A stretch of 64,000 bases of DNA from assembly GCA_029233965.1 (NCBI GenBank), contig JARGOP010000004.1, positions 63,067 to 127,066 of the forward strand, written 5' to 3'. Below the pieces are notes generated by a model. That model was given only the letters and a program-made list of their open reading frames with translations, was not told where the DNA came from and did not search any database. The first letter of the stretch is position 1. The number at the start of each line of letters is the position of its first letter. This DNA comes from Verrucomicrobiales bacterium (GTDB lineage Bacteria; Verrucomicrobiota; Verrucomicrobiia; Verrucomicrobiales; DEV007). Positions 17,369 through 26,017 of the stretch are shown here, piece after piece. The translations under genes and the position numbers were made by a program.

Positions 17369-18727
17369 ATGAGATCCATCCTTCTTTTTCTTACCCTTCT
17401 GGGTTTTACTTTCTCCGCCCTGGCGGAGCGACGCCCGAACATTGTCCTCATCATGGCGGACGACATGGGTTACGAGTGCCTCGCAGCGAACGGCGGGGAG
17501 ACCTACGAAACGCCCCGTCTCGATGCCCTCGCAGCGAGTGGGATCCGTTTCGAGCACTGTCACGCGCAGCCGATCTGCACACCGTCGCGGGTTCAGATCA
17601 TGACCGGCATTTACAACAACCGAAACTACGTCAAATTCGGTGTCCTTGACCCTGACGAAAAAACCTTCGGTCACCTCTTTCAGCAGGCCGGCTACAAAAC
17701 CGTCATCGCCGGCAAGTGGCAGCTTGAGGGTGGCTTTACCGGTCCAAACAATTTCGGCTTCGACGAGTATTGCCTCTGGCAGCTTACCCGTCGCCCCCCC
17801 CGCTTTCCCAATCCTGGATTCGAGATCAACGGGAAAGAAGTGGATTTCACGATGGGAGAGTATGGCCCCGACGTAGCGTCGGATTATCTCTGCGACTTCT
17901 TCGAGCGAAACAAAGACGAAGAATTCTTTGCCTACTACCCGATGATCCCCCCGCACTTTCCCTTTCAGCCCACCCCCGACAGTGAAGAATGGGACCCAAC
18001 GGAAAGCCGCGAATATCCCAAAAGCGAATGGCGCGACGAGTGGTTTCAGGACATGGTGAAATACACGGACAAAGTCGTCGGCAAAGTCGTCGATAAGCTT
18101 GAGGAGCTGGGCCTGCGTGAAAACACGCTCATCATTTTCACCGGTGACAACGGCACCTACGCGGGCATGGAATCCCAATTCCAGGGGCGGACCTGGATCG
18201 GCGGAAAAGGGAGTCCGAGAGACAGCGGCACGCGGGTTCCACTGATCGTGAACTGGCCGGGGACGACACCGGAAGGTCGGGTCAGCCAGAGCCTCGTCGA
18301 CTTCTCTGACATGTTACCGACCATTGCCGAGGTCGCCGGCATCGAGGTCCCGGACGAATGGGCCATCGACGGGCTGAGCTTTGCCTCCGAAATCAAAGGC
18401 AAAGGTGCTGCAGAACGCGACTATATCTACTGCTGGTATGAACGCGATGGCAGACGCGAAAAATCAAGCGAGCACACCCGCACGCAGCAGTTCAAGCTCT
18501 ATCGAAACGGCGAATTTTTCGACATCGTCGATGACTTCAATGAAAAGAAACCCATCGATGTTGCGATCCTCGAAGGCCGCGATCTGGAAACTTACAAAAT
18601 GCTAAAAACAGCTCTTGAGAAACACATGGCGATCACCAAAGAGCTTGACGAAACTCAGAACAACAAGCGGAACCTTCTTCAGCGCGATTCGAAGGAGCAA
18701 CCCCGATCAAAGAAAAAAAACGTCTGA
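17369..18727 (+). CDS. secreted sulfatase
   Basis: Type I sulfatase of 452 residues with a 19-residue signal peptide. The metal site ADDMGY begins at residue 30 and the formylglycine motif is canonical, C70-T-P-S-R74. Further family blocks are GKWQLEGG (the Lys/His-type substrate pocket segment), the metal-binding FTGDNGTY and a KGSPRDSGTRVPLIVNWPG run. Activation requires an anaerobic or aerobic formylglycine-generating enzyme that is not in this window. The C-terminus is Lys-rich. It lies 59 bp after the SASA esterase gene on the same strand. The sulfated substrate is not predictable without family assignment in SulfAtlas. Confidence 0.93.
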   Translation: MRSILLFLTLLGFTFSALAERRPNIVLIMADDMGYECLAANGGETYETPRLDALAASGIRFEHCHAQPICTPSRVQIMTGIYNNRNYVKFGVLDPDEKTFGHLFQQAGYKTVIAGKWQLEGGFTGPNNFGFDEYCLWQLTRRPPRFPNPGFEINGKEVDFTMGEYGPDVASDYLCDFFERNKDEEFFAYYPMIPPHFPFQPTPDSEEWDPTESREYPKSEWRDEWFQDMVKYTDKVVGKVVDKLEELGLRENTLIIFTGDNGTYAGMESQFQGRTWIGGKGSPRDSGTRVPLIVNWPGTTPEGRVSQSLVDFSDMLPTIAEVAGIEVPDEWAIDGLSFASEIKGKGAAERDYIYCWYERDGRREKSSEHTRTQQFKLYRNGEFFDIVDDFNEKKPIDVAILEGRDLETYKMLKTALEKHMAITKELDETQNNKRNLLQRDSKEQPRSKKKNV

Positions 18728-18799
18728 CAAACCGCCAGAACAAAGATACGGAAGAAGGAAAAGAGTTTCGAAGACTCATAGCTGAACCGCTTCACCAAA

Positions 18800-20587
18800 T
18801 CAGAGCCCCACGTGGAGACGTAAAATTCGTTTCAAATCGGCAATCGCAATTTCATGAGTGTAGGTGGTGTGGCCGGTCGGAACAATTAGCTCCGATTCCG
18901 CCCCCGGAACATGAGAACTCCAGTACTCGACCACCCCGTCGGAGCTGTCGGGAGTGTCTCCCTTCCCGCGATCTCCAATGATGGAATGATACTTCACCCC
19001 CGGCTTACAGGGGGAGGTGGTCAGGGCGACTGAGACAGGAGAATCTGGACGCAGTGACTGCACACTCGTAGTCGGCTTTGTCATATCCATCTTCAACCCA
19101 TCGACCTGAACGCCCGAGGTCGGATCCAGAAGATCAGCCGTAGTGCTCAAAGTGGTCACGATAACATCGGAAGGAAAACGAACCAACTTGGACACGACAT
19201 CGACAACAGACAGGGTCGCCATTTCCGCCCCTCCATGCGGGGTCGATAGAAAGACCGCTCTGCTCACCGCCTTGTCGGGTTCAAAGTAGACCAAATCCCG
19301 AAATTCCTGTTTCGCCTCACTACTGATCGGAAGTTCATCCAGAGGCACGTCACTAACTTCATTCCAAAGACGGTCTTCGATATCAGCGACAAGGAGATGC
19401 GTGAGGACTCCTCCCATGCTGTGACCCATCGCCACAATATTGTTGGAAAGGGGATCATTCCCATCCGGATCGTACGTTTCCCGCAATGCGGCCAGTTCCT
19501 GGCGGAAGAGTTGAGCGGACTCCGGAATCGGGAAGGAACTCGGATAGGTGAAGGCCATGAACTGGTAGCGCTTCGCAATTTCCGGCTCCGAGAGAAACTC
19601 CGGAATAATGTCGCGCCAGATGATCGGCACTGAAATCAATCCGTGGGTAAGAATCACCGGGATACGGTCAGGATCGTAGGGCTCCATCAGAAAGATACCG
19701 GATTCTTTGATGCGATCTTTGGCATCGAAAAATCCTTCCAGCCCGCAAATCACCTCATTCCTTCCCTTGAGTATCAACTCCACCGGAGCGGAGAAATCAG
19801 CCGCGAGCGGATAATTACGCCCCCCGACGTTTACCGACTGGCGCTGCACGGGGTCGAGGAGAGCCACCGAAATCACCTGGGTATCTTCAACCGTTTCAAT
19901 GCGGTCTATGGTCAGAGAAACCGGCAAATGCATGCCCCGTTTCGGAAAACGGGCGAGTTCCTCTGCACGCTCCGGCCTTTGCTCCCGAACGCCTACCAGA
20001 GAGGCGCCGAAACCTTTGCGATGCTTGTCGATGACTCCCTTTCCTTTGATCGATTCGGTGGCAACGGCCCGGTCAAAAAAATGGCTGTCGTAATCCGAAT
20101 TCGGGCTTTGCTTGATCTCGAATTTTTCCCCGTGAAGAGAAAAACGATAGGGCCCGGGCCCGTTACGACGGGGATCCTGAGACCAGATCTCGGCAAATTT
20201 TGCGAGGGCGTGATTGTGCAAATCGATCAGTTTCTTCTCCTCAGTCGATCCAACCGCCGCTTCCTCTCCGACAAGCATCTTCCGCGCTTCGACGGCTGCC
20301 TTCAGATAGCCGAAGGACGCATTGTCGCGCGCTCCAAAGGATTCGTTACGCTTCGCGTCTCGCAGGAGACAGATGCACCGCTCGCTCACTGAGGCGAGAT
20401 TCGGACCATCGCGCTCGCCAAGATTCCGGAGAATTTTTGCCGACTTCAGGCTCTCCCGCGTCAGGATTCCTTTCTCAGTCCGCACGTTCACCGTTGAGCA
20501 GCTCGTCGCCAGGAGCGAAAAGACAAGGGCAAATAGGGCAGTAGCCATTTTGCCATGGGCGGATGCCCCGGCTCGGGTAGGTTTCAT
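18800..20587 (-). CDS. lipoprotein alpha/beta hydrolase (lipase-like)
   Basis: A 595-residue lipoprotein with a serine hydrolase domain. From the ATG at 20587 there is a 13-residue basic N-terminus, a hydrophobic stretch and a lipobox ending LLATSC; an ATG at 20548 would start directly at the hydrophobic core. The first half is a helical region of unknown type. The second half holds an alpha/beta hydrolase core: VILTHGLISVPIIWRD (oxyanion region), the nucleophile elbow AMGHSMGGVLTHLL with Ser near residue 387, STPHGGAEMA typical of lipases, and a His near the C-terminus (PTGHTTYTHE). It probably acts on lipids or esters at the outer membrane. No close neighbour is co-directional within 70 bp. 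Confidence 0.82.
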   Translation of the reverse strand: MKPTRAGASAHGKMATALFALVFSLLATSCSTVNVRTEKGILTRESLKSAKILRNLGERDGPNLASVSERCICLLRDAKRNESFGARDNASFGYLKAAVEARKMLVGEEAAVGSTEEKKLIDLHNHALAKFAEIWSQDPRRNGPGPYRFSLHGEKFEIKQSPNSDYDSHFFDRAVATESIKGKGVIDKHRKGFGASLVGVREQRPERAEELARFPKRGMHLPVSLTIDRIETVEDTQVISVALLDPVQRQSVNVGGRNYPLAADFSAPVELILKGRNEVICGLEGFFDAKDRIKESGIFLMEPYDPDRIPVILTHGLISVPIIWRDIIPEFLSEPEIAKRYQFMAFTYPSSFPIPESAQLFRQELAALRETYDPDGNDPLSNNIVAMGHSMGGVLTHLLVADIEDRLWNEVSDVPLDELPISSEAKQEFRDLVYFEPDKAVSRAVFLSTPHGGAEMATLSVVDVVSKLVRFPSDVIVTTLSTTADLLDPTSGVQVDGLKMDMTKPTTSVQSLRPDSPVSVALTTSPCKPGVKYHSIIGDRGKGDTPDSSDGVVEYWSSHVPGAESELIVPTGHTTYTHEIAIADLKRILRLHVGL

Positions 20588-20702
20588 GTGTTCGGTGCTT
20601 CCACTGATCAAAAAAGATCAGCGGTCTCAAGAGATAGGTTCACCGGGGGCCGGTTTCAAGAGGCAATACGGATGACAAATGAAGCTAATCAACACATCCT
20701 AA

Positions 20703-21977
20703 CTACCCCGTCACCTTAGCAATCACCGCAGCAGTCTCACGCTGACGCTTCTCCACAAAGGCCCGCCCGGCGGCGGCTTTCTCTCTCGCTGCCGGCAGGT
20801 CGTGCGCCATTGCCAGGACCGTCTCCGGAAGCCTCGCGACGTCAGCCTCGTCATCAAAATCGTGAAGCCAATCCCCCAGTCCGATATCCTCCCACATGTA
20901 TCCCTTTGAAGTCTGCTCCTCCCAACGGCAAACGATCGCGGGAATGCCCTGACCGATACACATGATCGGCGAATGCATCTCGTTCCCGAAGAGCCCGGCA
21001 CTGCGGGCGTAAACGCTCAGCGCTTCACCGGTGAGCCAGTAATCCGGACGCCAGACGACCCGGCCTTTCACCTCATCGGGGAGACGGTCATAGATCACCT
21101 CTTTACCAACCGTCATCTGGGTCCGGTCTTCCGGGCAGAGTAAAATTTTCAAATCCGTCTCTTTCACGACCCGCTTGATCGCTTCGATGTGCGGATCGTG
21201 GTCGTGGAATTTCATGGCTTCGTTCCGCGCGTGCTTCACTTCGTCCTTCGGGAGATCCTTGATCGTCCAGTAGGGTGTATAACGAAGCCGGGGAATGCAG
21301 CAGAGGAACTGTCCTTCCTCCAAACCGTTCGCGCTTAGAAACGCTTCCGCCTTTTCATCCTCTTTCAGATCGCAGGCGAAGGCTCCGTCCGGGCCGAATT
21401 CCATCACCGGTGAGATGCAACCCTGCTCTTTGGCTAACGCGAGCGAGTGGGAATCCCTGAAAAAGACGAACTCGGCTTTGCTCAAAATATCCACCGTTTG
21501 CGCCATCGCGTCCGCTGCCGTGACCGTCGTTGAAGACGATTTTTTCAACGGCAGGGTGATCCCGTAAACGCCGAACGGTTTGCCCGTTTCCTCATGCCAT
21601 TGAATGACATCGCGTTCGGCGACGAGAGACGGCCCTGAGCCATGCAGCAGAAAGTCACACTCTGCAAAGGCAGCCTTGAGCTCCTCCGATCCCCGCGTCG
21701 CGAACCGGAGTTTCGGAAAGCGCTCCCGCAACAATTCCTCCACCCCGTTATCGATCCGGCCCGGCCAGAGAGTGACTGTCACCTCGGGAAGATGCTGTTC
21801 CAGAATGTGAAGCACACCGGGAGTGTGGGCGATGTCCCCGATGTTGACGGTCTGCCACGAAGAACGCAGCAGGATGTGACGGGGCTTGTCCTCTGAGCGG
21901 GCTATCCCCGTCCCCGCCAGTGCCAGGCTGAGGTGAGCGATAAACTGCCGACGACTCGAATCCGTTTCAGTATTCAT
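20703..21977 (-). CDS. Tat-exported polysaccharide pyruvyl transferase family protein
   Basis: The 424-residue protein matches the PF04230-type polysaccharide pyruvyl transferase family: [15 protein letters not shown] at the N-terminus, LLHGSGPSL, the [23 protein letters not shown] block and the C-terminal [18 protein letters not shown] segment. Family enzymes add ketal pyruvate to polysaccharides in the cytoplasm. Here the N-terminus is a clear twin-arginine signal ([18 protein letters not shown]), so the protein appears to be exported, which conflicts with the usual use of phosphoenolpyruvate as donor. It may instead bind or modify extracellular glycans with a different donor. The gene is divergent from the redoxin gene. 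Confidence 0.8.
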   Translation of the reverse strand: MNTETDSSRRQFIAHLSLALAGTGIARSEDKPRHILLRSSWQTVNIGDIAHTPGVLHILEQHLPEVTVTLWPGRIDNGVEELLRERFPKLRFATRGSEELKAAFAECDFLLHGSGPSLVAERDVIQWHEETGKPFGVYGITLPLKKSSSTTVTAADAMAQTVDILSKAEFVFFRDSHSLALAKEQGCISPVMEFGPDGAFACDLKEDEKAEAFLSANGLEEGQFLCCIPRLRYTPYWTIKDLPKDEVKHARNEAMKFHDHDPHIEAIKRVVKETDLKILLCPEDRTQMTVGKEVIYDRLPDEVKGRVVWRPDYWLTGEALSVYARSAGLFGNEMHSPIMCIGQGIPAIVCRWEEQTSKGYMWEDIGLGDWLHDFDDEADVARLPETVLAMAHDLPAAREKAAAGRAFVEKRQRETAAVIAKVTG

Positions 21978-22105
21978 CTCTCACCTTCCAACAAGTCAAC
22001 GCTTTGTCGACGATTCAGCCATCACGAAAAGACGGCTGTCCAACGACGGTGCCTGACGCGGTTGCAGCTCTTGAATCGTAGCAGTTCATCCGCTATCGGT
22101 TTCCC

Positions 22106-22678
22106 ATGCGAATGCTGATCCCTTCCTTTCCCACTCTCATCCTCCTGACACTCATGGCTGCCGCACCCGTCGTTGCGGCCGACCCCGTTTTGCTCACCGA
22201 CCTCGAAGGGAAAGCGGTCAATCCACTCGACGCCGGGGACAAAAAAGCCGTCGTTCTTTTCTTCGTTTCCCCCTATTGCCCGACTTCCAACACCTTTGCG
22301 CCGGCGATGAAAGAAATTTCGGAAGCCTTCTCCGAAGACTTCGCCTTTTTCTCGATTCACTCGGACACCTCGGTGAGCGATCAGGATCGCGCGGTGCACG
22401 CCGGGATGATGGAAATCACGCATCCTGTCTTGAAGGACGGCGAACAGAAACTCGCGAAGCAACTCGGGGCCGCCATCACTCCCGAGGCGATCGTCATCGA
22501 TCCCGATGGAAAAACCCTCTATCAGGGCCGCATCAACGACCTCTACCTCGGCCCGACGCAAAAGCAGAAAGAGGTGACGACGCACGATTTGAAGAACGCT
22601 CTCACCGCCATCCTCAACGGTGAGCCGGTCCCCGTTCCGAAGACCGAAGCGATCGGGTGCACGATCAGCGGAATTTGA
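22106..22678 (+). CDS. secreted redoxin/thioredoxin-fold protein
   Basis: A 190-residue exported protein with a signal peptide of about 24 residues ending APVVAA. The thioredoxin fold is indicated by VVLFFVSPYCPTSNTFAP, where only one active-site Cys is present (C-P-T-S instead of CxxC), and by ITPEAIVIDPDGKTLYQGRI with the cis-Pro strand. This resembles the AhpC/TSA-Redoxin family proteins common in Planctomycetes and Verrucomicrobia. A single Cys argues for peroxidase-like or metallochaperone use over disulfide exchange; another Cys is near the C-terminus (AIGCTISGI) and could act as resolving residue. Confidence 0.85.
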   Translation: MRMLIPSFPTLILLTLMAAAPVVAADPVLLTDLEGKAVNPLDAGDKKAVVLFFVSPYCPTSNTFAPAMKEISEAFSEDFAFFSIHSDTSVSDQDRAVHAGMMEITHPVLKDGEQKLAKQLGAAITPEAIVIDPDGKTLYQGRINDLYLGPTQKQKEVTTHDLKNALTAILNGEPVPVPKTEAIGCTISGI

Positions 22679-22712
22679 ACAGGATTGCTCGAATGGGCCA
22701 ACCCTGTTCTTA

Positions 22713-23045
22713 TCATCCGGGTTCCCGGTCCTCGCCGCAGCAGCAAGGTTCATCTTCCTCCTCCACCGTCCGGATCGTGAGGTATTTCATGGTGGGCGTG
22801 TGATACTTGATCTCGGCGTGATAGACCCCTGACGGAATAAACACGACTTCGCCAGGCCCTGCCGTGATCGTCTTTCCGCCGAAGGTGTAGTCCGCCGAGC
22901 CTTCAATCAGGTAAAAGGCCTCCTCCGCTTTATGCTCATGCTGATAGGGCGGATGCGACGCCGTATCCGGAATCTCGGTGAGATGAATGTGCAGTTTCTT
23001 CGCGCCATCGCGAAAGCCGACGAGGGAATGGTAATCAAGACTCAT
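22713..23045 (-). CDS. cupin domain protein with Cys-rich tail
   Basis: A single-domain cupin of 110 residues. Cupin motif 1 is HEHKAEEAFYLIEGSADY (two His and a Glu as metal ligands) and motif 2 is PGEVVFIPSGVYHAEI with the third His. The last 20 residues are acidic and contain CCCGED, a possible metal-binding or redox tail unusual in small cupins. No signal peptide. It is 19 bp upstream of nothing co-directional in its own direction and follows the SGNH hydrolase gene by 19 bp, so it is probably co-transcribed behind it. The ligand is unknown. Confidence 0.85.
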   Translation of the reverse strand: MSLDYHSLVGFRDGAKKLHIHLTEIPDTASHPPYQHEHKAEEAFYLIEGSADYTFGGKTITAGPGEVVFIPSGVYHAEIKYHTPTMKYLTIRTVEEEDEPCCCGEDREPG

Positions 23046-23064
23046 GAGATCACGTTGGTTGAAT

Positions 23065-23901
23065 TTATTTGAGCTGCTGATCTAAAAATTCAGCAACCCG
23101 CTTTCCGAGGAATTGGTTTCCGGGTTCTTGATAGTGACAATCATTCGGATTCTGAAGTTCATCAACCAATGGGGTGATCGCCGAAAACAAATCATTCACG
23201 GCAACGCTGTTCTCTTTCATCACTTCAGCGGCCACTGCATTCCGCTCCACGATCGACGACGCGGTCCACTTCTTCTCCGGAAGATCAGGGATCGGAGTGG
23301 AGCTCGCCCACACGAGCTTGGCGCCGGTTTCCTTCATCCGGGTGACGAGCAGCTCAAGGCGCTGCCGATACTCATCCAGGGGCGTCGCCCGGTCGTGGAT
23401 TCCGAAATTGAAATGAATCACATCCCACTTCCCGTCGCCCAACCAGACATCAAGTTTCTTCAGTCCGGTCGCCGTCGGTCCACAATTCGCCGGCGCTCGA
23501 TGCACGTTCGCTTTTCCCGCGAGTTCTTTCCGAACCGTCTGGGTGTAGGCGCGGGAGATGGAGTCACCAATGAGAAGAACACGGGGCAATTCCGGATCGT
23601 CTTGCACAAAATCCCAGGCGTTCGACTTGCCGGCCACTTTCTCCCGTTGGTGAATCGGCAGATAGAAGCTACCGAGCTCGGATTGCAGCGTTTTCTCCCA
23701 GGCCTGCTCCTCCGGAGAAAGGGTCAAAACGAGAGCTTGATATTGTGCGTCGGTTTCCGCTTCAGCTTTCGCCTTTTGAGCCGCGGCTTCCTCCCCATTC
23801 GTCGGCTCATCACTGGTCTTCGGCCCGGCCAATGCCACGGTGATGGATCCGAGAAAGAGCAGTCCGGCCAGAAAACGAAAATTTAAACAGGGTTGTGTCA
23901 T
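23065..23901 (-). CDS. secreted SGNH/GDSL hydrolase
   Basis: Secreted esterase-type protein of 278 residues with a signal peptide of about 25 residues. Block I is VLLIGDSISRAY (nucleophile Ser), block II has the conserved Gly in APANCGPTATG, block III is FNFGIHD (Asn replaced by the family-typical N-F-G) and block V is DCHYQEPG with Asp and His. Substrates of this verrucomicrobial group are probably acetylated glycans. The ATG at 23901 lies in the loop of an inverted repeat (23886-23916), so initiation could be modulated by hairpin formation. The cupin gene follows after 19 bp. Confidence 0.88.
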   Translation of the reverse strand: MTQPCLNFRFLAGLLFLGSITVALAGPKTSDEPTNGEEAAAQKAKAEAETDAQYQALVLTLSPEEQAWEKTLQSELGSFYLPIHQREKVAGKSNAWDFVQDDPELPRVLLIGDSISRAYTQTVRKELAGKANVHRAPANCGPTATGLKKLDVWLGDGKWDVIHFNFGIHDRATPLDEYRQRLELLVTRMKETGAKLVWASSTPIPDLPEKKWTASSIVERNAVAAEVMKENSVAVNDLFSAITPLVDELQNPNDCHYQEPGNQFLGKRVAEFLDQQLK

Positions 23902-23916
23902 GGACTTAACCCTATT
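23886..23916. repeat. inverted repeat spanning the SGNH hydrolase start codon
   Basis: AACAGGGTT (23886-23894) pairs with AACCCTATT (23908-23916) with one G-T type mismatch, leaving a 13-base loop that contains the start codon of the minus-strand gene. The arm resembles the AACCCTGTTGAAT motif seen at 5111, 22702 and 54977. It may be a mobile palindrome captured at the start of the gene or a translation control hairpin. Confidence 0.4.
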
Positions 23917-23978
23917 GAATCAGCGGGAAAATCGAAGCGCGGAATGACCCTTCAACAGGCCACGGAAACTGCGCAAAC

Positions 23979-25091
23979 TCACTCGCCCGCCACGATCGTC
24001 GCATCACTCAGGTCGACTTCTTTGCCGTGAAGCTGCTGCCCGAGGAATGCCTTCACCGCCTCGTCCACAGAAGGGCCGAATCCGGCGCCATGGCCTCCGC
24101 CTTCCACGGTCAGGAGGATCGTGGGCACGCCTGCGGCCTCCTGCGCTTTCTCAAAATCGACCGACTGCGGATAGGGAACGAGTTCATCCTTCGTTCCATG
24201 GACGATCAGGGAGGGCTCGTCCGCTGCGGAGACCCAGGAAATTGGAGACGCGTTTTTCGCTGTGTCAGGATTTTCCTGCAACGTTCCGCCGACCAGTTTC
24301 GACTCGGGGGAATCGGGAGCGTTGTGATCGATCTTGCCCGGATGGTCATTCATCGTGAGCAGCTCGGAGGGACCGAAAAAGTTCACGACGCAGGTGACTT
24401 CGGAGGACACCCCGGGGTGCGGTCCAATTTCGCCCTCCAGTTCCGGGACGTCACCTGAAACACCTAGCATGGCCACGAGATGACCGCCCGCCGAGGTGCC
24501 CCAGACCGCGATGCGATCCGGGGCGATTCCATACTCGCCCGCATTCGCACGGAGCCAGCGGATCGCCGCTTTGCAATCGTGGATCTGCGCCGGCCATTGT
24601 GCTTCATCCGTGAGACGATATCCGATCGAGGCACCGACATACTCGCCGGAACCGACATACTCGCTTATGCGGCGACCACCCGAAGCCTTGTCCCCTTTTG
24701 CCCAGCCGCCTCCATGGATGAAGACGAGCAGAGGAAGGGGTTCACTGTCTTTGCTGTGATCCTTCGGTAAAAACAGATCGAGCGCCTGGCGCGGATTATT
24801 GGTTCCTGCGTAGTCGAGGTCGGAAACGACGGTGACGTTTTCAGAGGCTCCGCCCCGACTTTTCCCCTGCCCCATTTTGCTGCGTATCGCCTCGTCCTCG
24901 GCACGCGAAATAAAGCCGTCCCCATTCTGATCCACCCGCTGGAAATTTTTCTGCAACGGTGCCGGCAGCTCCTCTTTCGCGAGCTGACCATCACCGTTTT
25001 TATCCCACTGATCGAATCTGCCCTGACTTTGCCCCTGGAAAGGGAGAACGAGGAAGAGGAGGATCACCGGGGCGGCCGTGGATTTTTTCAT
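23979..25091 (-). CDS. secreted esterase with N-terminal EF-hand pair
   Basis: A 370-residue exported protein: signal peptide (about 1-22), two EF-hand calcium loops (DKNGDGQLAKEE near residue 30 and DQNGDGFISRAE near residue 54), then an alpha/beta hydrolase of the hormone-sensitive lipase/feruloyl-esterase-like type. Catalytic features are the oxyanion HGGGW near residue 128, the nucleophile elbow GTSAGG near residue 199, the acid in GTKDELVPYP and His in GGGHGAGF. The EF-hand/esterase fusion is frequent in marine Planctomycetes and Verrucomicrobia. A small duplicated EYVG segment (EYVGSGEYVG) lies before the first helix. It is 50 bp downstream of ptxE on the same strand, but a functional tie to phosphite metabolism is not evident. 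Confidence 0.9.
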   Translation of the reverse strand: MKKSTAAPVILLFLVLPFQGQSQGRFDQWDKNGDGQLAKEELPAPLQKNFQRVDQNGDGFISRAEDEAIRSKMGQGKSRGGASENVTVVSDLDYAGTNNPRQALDLFLPKDHSKDSEPLPLLVFIHGGGWAKGDKASGGRRISEYVGSGEYVGASIGYRLTDEAQWPAQIHDCKAAIRWLRANAGEYGIAPDRIAVWGTSAGGHLVAMLGVSGDVPELEGEIGPHPGVSSEVTCVVNFFGPSELLTMNDHPGKIDHNAPDSPESKLVGGTLQENPDTAKNASPISWVSAADEPSLIVHGTKDELVPYPQSVDFEKAQEAAGVPTILLTVEGGGHGAGFGPSVDEAVKAFLGQQLHGKEVDLSDATIVAGE

Positions 25092-25141
25092 GGAGCCTTT
25101 AACCCCGCCTCGTGGACAAGGTTGCGGAAAAACGGGGCGAT

Positions 25142-26017
25142 CTAGGCGGCTCTTTTCCTCGCGAATTCACAAAACCGGCTCGCAACTGAGGAAGCGGGAA
25201 GGTCCGACGAAGTGACAAGTCTGATTCCCTTTTTCAGCCGGACTCCCCGGAGAGAGATTTCGCAAAGTGAGCCGAGGAGCAGTTCCTCCCGCACCGCCCC
25301 TTTGAGGACGAGGGATACCCCGAGACCCGCCTTGACCCCTTCCTTGACTGCCTCCGTCGAACCGAGCGTTTGTGAAATCGTCAGACTCGCGGCAAGATCC
25401 CCGAGAAATTCGCTGAGGATGCGCCCCGTCCCCGTTCCTTTTTCCCCTCCGAGAATCTTCTCTTCGACGAGGGCTTCCGGCCGAATCGTCTTCCGGCCCG
25501 CCCAGCGATGTTCCGGCCCGACGATGAGGACGACGGGTTCCTCCCTCCAGAGGAGATTCCTGAATTTCCCGCTCCGGTCCTCCTCGTCGTTCCACCACTC
25601 CATCGCTGCGACATCGATCTCACCGCTCTGAAGCTTCCCCGCGATCGCCGGATTCGTGTCGATGAAGATACTCCCGGAGACGTCCGCTTCGCCGAGAAAC
25701 CGGCTGAAGACGGGCTGAATCAAATACGTGCCCACATTGGAGGAGGCACCGACACGAAGCCGTGACTGATCGAGACTTCGCTGCGCGAGTTCCGCCAGCT
25801 CGATCAAACTCCTCGCATGGCGTACGAATTCTTCAGCCCGCTCCGCGACTTCGCAGCGAACCGTTCCCCGCTCAATGAGGCGGGAGCCAAGAGACTCCTC
25901 CAGCTTGCGGACATGCTGGGAAACCGCCGGTTGGGTTACTCCGAGCCTCTTCGAAGCGGCCGCGAAGCTACCGGTATCGATGACGGCGAGGAGACTTTTT
26001 ACTTGGGTCAGGTTCAT
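25142..26017 (-). CDS. ptxE: LysR-type regulator of the phosphite operon
   Basis: LysR family transcription factor of 291 residues. The winged helix-turn-helix is at residues 1-60 (FAAASKRLGVTQPAVSQHVR) and the periplasmic-binding-like effector domain follows from about residue 85 (LRVGASSNVGTYLIQPV). It is the last gene of a five-gene unit and its ATG overlaps the ptxD stop as ATGA, indicating translational coupling. In Pseudomonas stutzeri the same position is held by ptxE, also LysR-type, which is why I use that symbol. Its likely site is the palindrome just before ptxA (29629-29668). The effector is unknown; phosphite or phosphate status is an inference. Confidence 0.82.
   Translation of the reverse strand: MNLTQVKSLLAVIDTGSFAAASKRLGVTQPAVSQHVRKLEESLGSRLIERGTVRCEVAERAEEFVRHARSLIELAELAQRSLDQSRLRVGASSNVGTYLIQPVFSRFLGEADVSGSIFIDTNPAIAGKLQSGEIDVAAMEWWNDEEDRSGKFRNLLWREEPVVLIVGPEHRWAGRKTIRPEALVEEKILGGEKGTGTGRILSEFLGDLAASLTISQTLGSTEAVKEGVKAGLGVSLVLKGAVREELLLGSLCEISLRGVRLKKGIRLVTSSDLPASSVASRFCEFARKRAA

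Noticed and set aside
24633..24665. Short tandem repeat ACCGACATACTCGCC in the EF-hand esterase gene
   Set aside because: Only two units, in frame (EYVG twice), within a coding region; it looks like a small internal duplication and not a repeat array.
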